The notes under the pieces: generated by a model
Seen by the model: the letters and a program-made list of their open reading frames with translations, nothing else
Told to the model about the DNA's origin: nothing
The model's database searches: none
Program-made: the position numbers and the translations under genes
NCBI GenBank assembly: GCA_032622095.1
Contig: CP136063.1
Span: 282,899,426 to 282,963,425 of the forward strand
Source: Siphonodentalium dalli
Taxonomy: Eukaryota; Mollusca; Scaphopoda; Gadilida; Siphonodentaliidae
Direction of reading: 5' to 3'
Length of the DNA stretch: 64,000 nt
Shown: positions 57,453 to 64,000 of the stretch, one piece after another
Layout: each line of letters starts with the position of its first letter
Position numbering within the stretch: the first letter of the stretch is position 1

Positions 57453-57921
57453 TCTGTGAGGTGTGTGCATGTGTTGTGTCTGTCTATCACTATATGTTCA
57501 TGTATTTTTTTTCAAATTTCACAGATATGTCCGACAGAATTAACCCAAATTTGGCACATGTGTAACAGAACATCTTATAACATCATACTAAATTTTAAAT
57601 TAATTGGTTGCATGGATATATTTGTTGATATAGCGCACTTCTGGAGGGTCATAAATCACTCACAATAGAATAAATAAAACTTATATTTCAACCCTACATG
57701 TATAATATGTAATTTTATAGAAAATTTGTAGCACCTACTGGGTATCGGTACTGAAAGATTTACTGAAATAGATGAGACTAATGTCTTATTTAATTTATTT
57801 GTCAAATTAAATTCGGGTAAGGCTTATATTATATATGCGTACAGTTACATCTTAAGAGTTTCAATTTTTTTCAATTTCAATTTTTTTTTACCTAAAACAA
57901 ATACATGTATCACTATTTCAG
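57453..57921. other. intron 2 remainder
   Basis: AT-rich, ending in a T-rich tract and TTTCAG acceptor. It contains an ACAGATATGTCC...TTAACCCAAATTTGG phrase resembling the dispersed ~150-bp repeats. Confidence 0.4.
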
Positions 57922-58589
57922 AGACATCAGTTTTGGATCTGAGAACTAAAGATATTCAGAATCACCTTGAATCTGCACTTAAGCTCTTAAATTCAAGAAG
58001 GGAAGAGAAGTGTGTACCAGCCATTGACAGAGGTAGGATTACAAACAAACTCTTCTTCATTGTGTCATTCTAAGACCGTGGACCAGACAGAACCACCCAA
58101 TGTGGACTTTCAACTTTTAAATTTAATATGATATCACCAAAAAAGGTCGAGTATCATTTGATCAAAATTTAATTGTTATGCCCCTTGAACAATTATGATA
58201 TTAGGTGCCAAAATTAATTGCTCTGACACGGCAGGCATCTTTAAATCAACATTTGCACCATTTATAGTTTACATAATCCACGATAAGGGTCAATTGGTTA
58301 AATTTACATATAAGTGGACTGGACTGCTTTGGACCTGTCCATCTATCTAGTGGTAGCGGACCGGACATGACATCCATGGACTGGACAATGGACCGGACCA
58401 CCCAGGGCAGTCCGCTGGGTCTGCATCACTACAGTAATTATATATATACAGGTATGTAAATATAACTGTTATGTTCTAATAACGTGACTAACATCTGGGA
58501 ATTTTATTAGAATTACTGTATTTTCAGATCGAAGGGAACCAACATGTGTATCAGCTAGTGACATAGGCCAGTACTTCTACCACACATGA

Positions 58590-59168
58590 GCTGAGTGTAT
58601 TTGTATCCAATGTGTATGTGAGTATAGATAGGGCTTTTTAATTAACTTTTTACTTTACTTTAATATGATTTGGTGAGAGATTGCTTAATTTCCGGGCTTT
58701 TTCGCATTTTTTGATAACTTTCATAATTTTAAGTCATAAACCTTCATATGACTAACAGATTCAATCGGAGTTTCTTTTCTTAAAAGTACACAATCCGATT
58801 TGATTGTTCCCATATCATCCAGTTACAACAACAATAACAAAAGAATTTCAAAAAGCCAAAAATAACATAATTAAAAAATCTAATTCTGTTAACTCTTAGT
58901 TTTGATGGGTGGGTTCCTCGATTCAAATCAAATATTTTTTACCCTGAAGCCGAAGAAATAGTAATTTAGGGGCATTAATTCGGATTAATATCTTTAAATA
59001 TTACCTGCTAGAAAAGGACATGTTTCAATCCTGTTGTGGCTGCTATAAGATTACCAGTGTGCCAGTAATTGTTGTTGTTGAATAATGTATATGTAATGAG
59101 TTTATAGTCTTTCACATTCAAACTTGAGCCTTCAATGTTCCATTTCATGACAATTTCCTTTTTTGCAG
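58590..59168. other. no coding seen
   Basis: AT-rich interval between the stop of exon 4 and the next acceptor at 59168. Confidence 0.4.
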
Positions 59169-59270
59169 GATATGTCTGAAACAACAAATGGCACTGAATG
59201 TTTAGTGTATCAGAGTGAACCCTCATTTACCGGTTTGAGGGTCTATGATGATCCAACAGATATTATCAAA
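59169..59270 (+). CDS. candidate coding exon
   Basis: A strong acceptor (CCTTTTTTTGCAG) precedes an ATG at 59172 (MSETTNGTECLVYQSE, FTGLRVYDDP). A consensus donor (AAA|GTAAGA) follows at 59271. The exon is open to the donor. Joined directly to exon 3 of the preceding gene it would hit a stop, so it is more likely an alternative exon or the first coding exon of another transcript. The protein is not recognised. Confidence 0.45.
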
Positions 59271-60237
59271 GTAAGAAAAGAAAATATGTACGTGCTTGAA
59301 TAAGACCAAGCAATTATAATTTTTACCCCTCCTAATCCTATGACAGATTTCAGCCTGAATTTCATTGTAGTCCGTGGGCCAATTCTCAGAAAGCCTCTAG
59401 TTTAGAAGTTGGCTGCACCCCCCCTCCAACAAAGGTTTTTATATATCAAATTGAAGGTCATTATATGACGCATCCGATTTTGCTTGTTGCCAGCTTCAGA
59501 ATGTGTCCCAAAATATATTTTTCAGGGAAGACAACCCCTAACCCTAAAATAAAATAAAAATTTCATCGAGTACAAGTGTCAGCGTATAAACAAATGACTG
59601 CGGTTATAAAGTGAACAAGATATTGTTTATATTAATTATAGATCACCATAAAACAACATGAGATACAACACTGGACCAATGTATAAGCTAGTTAAAAAAA
59701 AAGGGGTTAAAGGATTACAATGCTCATGAAACAACAAAACTATAACGGAAAGGCACCCCTATTGTGATCACAATAATCCAAGTCCCATAAAAATCGCGTA
59801 ATAAATAAGCCGAGAAATAAATAAATAATACCGCCACCGGTTGTCGGCTATCTCCGTCGCAAAACCTCGCATGACGTCAAGCAAGGTAAACTAATTAAAA
59901 ACACGGAATCAGAGTCGGAGTTAATTGTGTCTACCTATATGACGATGGAAAATCCGGAATAGACATCAGCGCGCGAACGTGATGGAATTACTGCGGGGCA
60001 TATCAATAGCATTGTGTACACATGGTTAATTTTCATCGCGCGGTGAGTTATATTCACTTGTGATTTGTCTTAAACGCTGTTTGAAAAGTTATTGTTTTGA
60101 CCAAAAAAAACTATGGAAGGCCGATTGAGCGGGGTAGGTAACTCTTTCGTGTCAAAAATAAAGCTTATAAAACACGAGCAGGCATGTGAACTCTATTCGG
60201 GCGCGTGTTCACGATGTTGTTTTAATTTTCCGTATAT
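59271..60237. other. no gene; GC-richer patch before THAP-like start
   Basis: CpG-containing sequence at about 59,820-60,060 (GCGCGCGAACG, ATCGCGCGGTG) stands out from the AT-rich surroundings and could be a promoter for the 60.28-kb start. No other feature. Confidence 0.35.
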
Positions 60238-60279
60238 ATGCCCCGAGTGTCCCGTATTTACAATCATTCATTCGTAACA

Positions 60280-60438
60280 ATGCCATATAAATGCAGTGTT
60301 TTCGGCTGTGGCCGGTCTAGTGACTCTCAGTTAGGTATAATGCTGTATTCATTTCCAAACGATTTGGCGGGATTTCTGTGGGAAACCCGTTGCGCAAAAT
60401 CAGAAACCGATTACGTATACCAAATAAAGAGCGTTTAA
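60280..60438 (+). CDS. THAP-finger-like first exon
   Basis: From ATG at 60280: MPYKCSVFGCGRSSDSQLG then IMLYSFPNDLAGFLWETRC. MP-KCSV-GC followed by SFP-D and a Trp is the start of a THAP zinc finger (C2CH), found in P-element-type transposases and THAP host proteins. The second Cys-x2-His half is not in this open frame, which ends at 60438. TTAG|GTATAA after residue 19 could be a splice donor, so this may be the first exon of a longer gene. The ATG at 60238 in the same frame is an alternative start but adds residues unlike a THAP protein. Confidence 0.4.
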   Translation: MPYKCSVFGCGRSSDSQLGIMLYSFPNDLAGFLWETRCAKSETDYVYQIKSV

Positions 60439-61257
60439 TATGACAAGTCAGTCATGGTTACGAATACATACAATTGCAGTTAAAGTGGAGAGTATGTTGA
60501 ATAATTCACGATAACAACTATTCTAAGTCGATTCCCCATTTCCTTCACCATGGCTCAATAAAGAGCGTTCCGTGTTAAGAGTTTTCCTAATATGGTACGA
60601 ATAAAAAGAGTTTAATAAAGCGGAAATTGCTATGACTTGGAAGGATATATTAAGCATGCATATCGGAAGTTCGTGTACATGTATTGACCTGTATTGGTGT
60701 AATCAGTAAAAAATCACGACGACAACTGTTCTAAGTCCAGTCCCTTTACCTTGACGCAATAAAGAGCGTTCACTATTACGATATATTGCGAATAAAGAAC
60801 GCTTGTATATGTGCTTACATATTAAACCGGATTATTATCCCTCCTACAAAAAGTGCTATATATGATTGGATGTTTAAACGAACCACGGCGAACGTTTATA
60901 TATTTTATAATCCTATTGTTATGCGTAATTGACACATAGAGGTCGAGTTCTGACCTGCATATTCAATAGACGCATTGCTAGAGTGTTAATTTTATAGGCC
61001 AATAACCACGCATAAACGCAGTGATTTCATCAGTGACAGTCGGCAAGATAGTTTGGGGGTAGGGGAAGCAATATTCCGAAATATATATAAACACCATATT
61101 GCCCTAATATATACATGATTCATAACCAAGAAAAATTAACTTATCATATCATATTGGTAATGAATGACTTGATTATAATTGATTAAATCCGACAGCAATA
61201 AACCGATTTTTTTAGTTTTACCGCGTTACGATAAATTAAAACGAAACGCTCTTTATT
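60423..61257. repeat. cluster of AATAAAGAGCGTT motifs
   Basis: The 13-mer AATAAAGAGCGTT or a one- or two-base variant occurs at 60423, 60557, 60758 and 60791 (plus orientation) and at 61245 (reverse), with a weaker match near 60,602. Two matching words are also found at 13118 and 13160 in the 2.2-kb element. Spacing is irregular, so this is a repeated site and not a tandem array. Confidence 0.75.
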
Positions 61258-61660
61258 GACACAAGGCAAAGGTCATCTGGAAATTGGAATGTTTACGAGA
61301 TGATAATTGCCTAATAACTAGTGTGCAAGTCATCGCATATATATGCAATCTTTATATGAATATATAATATATAATATAACTTGGACTATTCCGGTAACGG
61401 AAAAAAATATATAAACACGAGCACGTGTTTATATAGATAAATGCGCGCAAAACTGAATAATATACGGGCATGGCTTTATAGTAACAACACATCGCGATAC
61501 ATATAATAATAATAACACGATAAAGACATTTAATTACGAGAACGGCGATGTTTTCGGCAAAGTTTTGCATTCGTAGTGTGATAACGCGACAATCTTCAAA
61601 GGCCGAGATCGACTACATGCAAACTTAAAATACTGCTGTAGCGTATCTATGCGTTGTCGA
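61258..61660. other. no gene seen
   Basis: AT-rich, ATATAATATAT-type simple sequence around 61,360. No supported gene. Confidence 0.4.
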
Positions 61661-61668
61661 TGGGTTAC

Positions 61669-61738
61669 CACGTGATCGATCACGTGCTATGCTTCTGTTT
61701 ACATGTGACAATCACGTGATCGGGCCGATGATCACGTG
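61669..61738. promoter_or_regulatory. cluster of four CACGTG boxes
   Basis: CACGTG at 61669, 61681, 61713 and 61733, most within TCACGTGA, and a CACGTGATCGATCACGTG double site. Such E-boxes bind bHLH-ZIP factors (USF, MITF/TFEB, Myc families). Clustering suggests a regulatory region, but no adjacent exon is proven. Confidence 0.4.
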
Positions 61739-62525
61739 ACTTCGTCTACAACAAAATCTTCGGCTAACTTCGGAATTTTTTATTATCGTTATAAAAATAA
61801 CGAATGGCGGCCGAATATTAGATTATATGCGCCCAATGGACATTATATATATATATTATCGGTATATTGAAAGAAAATATTATTGTTTTTTCAGCACCCT
61901 ATTCCTTTAAATATTTTGAAATTGCGAAAAATTACTTTGATTTTGAAAAATAGTGTCACATATAATTGGCTATAACTTGTGAAATACATGGGCTATTGAC
62001 GCGCAACATATCTAAAAAAAATTGCCCCAAAGACATAGCAAAACAATTCGGATGATGGAGTGCTAATTATGTCTGTGAAAATTTGTTGTTGGCATAAACT
62101 TAACCCCACCCCCTAATTTATATATTTTTTCAGAAAAATTAATTGTATAGTTTACACTTAGAACGCCGCATGCAAAGAAGGCTATAGGGGCATTAAATGA
62201 AACAGTGTAGAGATTGATGAAGGGGAATGATAAAAAAAAACTTGTCCGAACGTGTTCTAAGATGAAAATTTGGGGGGAAAATGAATATGGGATATGGGAT
62301 ATAACTCTATTCTTTCCGGCATGTTTGACAGTGTACAATGTATTTATCTGGAGTACTGTTACGGGCGAACAATTTAAAGCGACAATGTCCTCAAGGTCAT
62401 GCTATTTCTCACGTTATGGGAGTACAGTCAGAGCCGGAATATTGCGTCATTGTTGTTAGCACGTGGTTATCAGTCGAAAATGGCTGCTCGCAAAAGACTC
62501 GGGACTGAAGAAGTTATTGTTATTA
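61739..62525. other. no gene recognised
   Basis: Mostly AT-rich. Short frames only. Confidence 0.4.
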
Positions 62526-62868
62526 CCTCTATACTCTAATGATCGAGGGGCGCCTGCGGCGCATAAGATACTTATACCTATTATTTATGTGGGCAGTAGC
62601 CTCTATAGGGGCGCCTGCGGCACATAAGATACTATGGGTGGCGGGATGGGGTGGTGGGTGGGTAACTAACCTCTATACTCTAATGATCGAGGGGCACCTG
62701 CGGCGCATAAGATACTTCTACCTATTATTTATGTGGGCAGTAGCCTCTATAGGGGTGCCTGTGGCACATAAGATACTATGGGTGATGGGGTGGTGGGTGG
62801 GTAACTAACCTCTATACTCTAATGACCAAGGGGCGCCTGCGGCGCATAAGATACTTATACCTATTATT
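62526..62868. repeat. ~140-bp tandem repeat, 2.4 copies
   Basis: CCTCTATACTCTAATGA starts at 62526, 62670 and 62809. Each unit contains two GGCGCCTGCGGCRCATAAGAT blocks, so there is also a half-unit repeat. Confidence 0.85.
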
Positions 62869-64000
62869 AGCTCAACTTACTTTGTAAGTTTGAGCTATTG
62901 CCATGGTTTGGCGTCCGTCAACAATTTCTTTGGCTTGTGCTACAGGTCGTACCTTTGGTCCGATGTTAATGAAATTTGTCATGAAATGTTGCCATTGACA
63001 TGTAGATGGGAACGAGTCATTTTGGGGTCATTCGGCAAAAAAACATGGCTGCTGGCGGCCATCTTGGATTAAAAAATTCAATCCATTGGCGCGGGCTACA
63101 GGTCGTACTGTTCGTCTGATCATCATGATATATGTTATGGATGTTCATATTGACATGTAGATGGGAACGAGTGATTTTGGGGTCGTTCGGTCAAAAAACA
63201 TGGCCGCCAGCAGCCATCTTGGATTGTACTCTTTGCATGACTAAATCCTTTGGCGCGCGCTACAGGTCGTAGCTTTGGTCGGAACTTCATGAAATTTGTC
63301 ATGGATGTTAACAATGACATGTAGATGGGAACGAGTCATTTTGGTGTCGTTCGGCCAAAAAACATGGCCGCCAGCAGCCATCTTGGATTTTACTCTTTGC
63401 ATGACTAAATCCTTTGGCACGGGCTACAGGTCGTAGCTTTGGTCCGATGTTTATGAATGTTGCCATTGACATGTAAATGGGAACGAGTCATTTTGGGGTC
63501 ATTTGGTAAAAAAACATGTTTCCTGGCAGCCATCTTGGATTTCAAAATTCAATCCATTGGCGCGGGCTACAGGTCGTACTGTTCGTCTGATTATCATGAA
63601 ATTTGTCATGGATGTTAATATTGACATGTAGATGGGAACGAATCATTTTGGGGTCGTTCGGCCAAAAAACATGGCCGCCAGCAGCCATCTTGGATTTTAC
63701 TCTTTGCATGACTAAATCCTTTGGCGCGGGCTACAGGTCGTAGCTTTGGTCGGAACTTCATGAAATTTGTCACGGATGTTAACAATGACATGTAGATGGG
63801 AAACGAGTCATTTTGGGGTCGTTCGGCCAAAAAACATGGCTGCCAACAGTCATCTTGGATTTTACTCTTTGCATGACTATATCCTTTGGCGCGGGCTACA
63901 GGTCATAGCTTTGTTCAGATCTTCATGAAATTTGTCATGGATGTTAACAATGACACGTAGATGGGAACGAGTCCTTTTGGGGTCAATTGGCCAAAAAACA
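62869..64000. repeat. ~158-bp tandem array running off the window
   Basis: ATGGGAACGAGTCATTTTGG recurs at about 63,007, 63,161, 63,326, 63,478, 63,632, 63,796 and 63,961. Units also contain GGCCGCCAGCAGCCATCTTG, GGCGCGGGCTACAGGTCGTA and TTCATGAAATTTGTCATGGA. Alternate units resemble each other more than neighbours do, suggesting a two-unit higher-order period. Minus-strand frames in it are repeat artefacts. Confidence 0.9.

Larger units (their letters stand above)
54550..58589 (+). pseudogene. multi-exon coiled-coil gene, stop-interrupted
   Basis: Exons are supported by splice consensus and phase: exon 1 54550-54754 (donor CAG|GTATGT), exon 2 56533-57089 (acceptor TTCTTTTACAG, donor ATAG|GTATC), exon 3 57922-58032 (TTTCAG, GTAGG), exon 4 58528-58589 ending in TGA. 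All three introns are phase 1 and the joins give continuous frames. The 68-residue exon 1 (MTEITFYCILFMEDKTIC) is not recognised. Exon 2 is coiled-coil-like (VERLYGVISGKDQQIAELHQ). Exons 3 and 4 continue it (DIQNHLESALKLLNSRREEK, PTCVSASDIGQYFYHT). Exon 2 has stops at 56556, 56640, 56721 and 57077 and one frameshift between 56,724 and 56,830. Either a recent pseudogene or sequence errors. Function unknown. Confidence 0.55.

Noticed and set aside
62539-62808. Membrane-protein-like frame (LLFMWAVASIG repeated)
   Set aside because: It is the translation of the ~140-bp tandem repeat and no transcript signal is visible.

Overview
This window is eukaryotic, animal-type DNA with no bacterial features. 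It is AT-rich, with short exons, consensus splice sites and a very high load of transposable elements (TEs). The repeat types (GTCCGTCCG-type dispersed repeats with GAGTTATGGCCC-like phrases, Penelope-like elements, a DIRS element, many fold-back MITEs) suggest a lophotrochozoan, most likely a marine mollusc such as a bivalve. That taxonomic call is an inference from repeat style. No host gene in the window names the species.

Layout. 0.7-5.1 kb: a decayed Penelope-like element (PLE) on the minus strand, with a C2H2-finger ORF1 and a reverse transcriptase. 3.6-10.8 kb: piggyBac-type MITEs (TTAA target duplications) and other fold-back elements sharing one ~69-bp palindromic core. 9.06-10.26 kb: a gag-like relic ending in a zinc knuckle. 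10.9-14.7 kb: the front half of a BED-finger hAT transposase, split by a 2,218-bp TIR element and a 480-bp MITE with exact 8-bp target duplications. 15.3-15.9 kb: a PLE fragment. 16,316-21,316: a full-length, slightly damaged DIRS-type retrotransposon with inverted termini and the diagnostic internal complementary region. 21.3-25.6 kb: the back half of a hAT transposase, split by PLE pieces (RT scrap, C2H2 ORF, GIY-YIG endonuclease), a minisatellite and MITEs.

26.9-34.4 kb: about 7.4 kb of degenerate repeats bounded by a 457-bp inverted repeat. 34.8-47.0 kb: one EnSpm/CACTA-type transposase gene on the minus strand, cut into pieces by a 0.9-kb repeat, an 8.45-kb block containing 4.5 near-identical copies of a ~1,386-bp tandem unit, and a 445-bp hAT-type MITE. 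47.2-51.1 kb: a TIR-bounded DNA transposon with a frameshifted, probably DDE-type, transposase of a superfamily I cannot name. 51-54.5 kb: fold-back elements and a 54-bp tandem array.

54.5-59.3 kb: the best host-gene candidate. It is a plus-strand, multi-exon, coiled-coil gene whose splice phases all match, but exon 2 carries in-frame stops, so it is either a pseudogene or misassembled. 60.2 kb: a short THAP-finger-like start followed by repeated AATAAAGAGCGTT motifs. 61.7 kb: four clustered CACGTG boxes. 62.5-64.0 kb: two tandem-repeat arrays running off the window.

The dominant theme is layered nested insertion. In two transposase genes (hAT at 11.9-14.2 kb, EnSpm at 46.0-46.5 kb) removing the inserted element and one copy of its target duplication restores the reading frame at the junction, which gives firm relative dating of the insertions.
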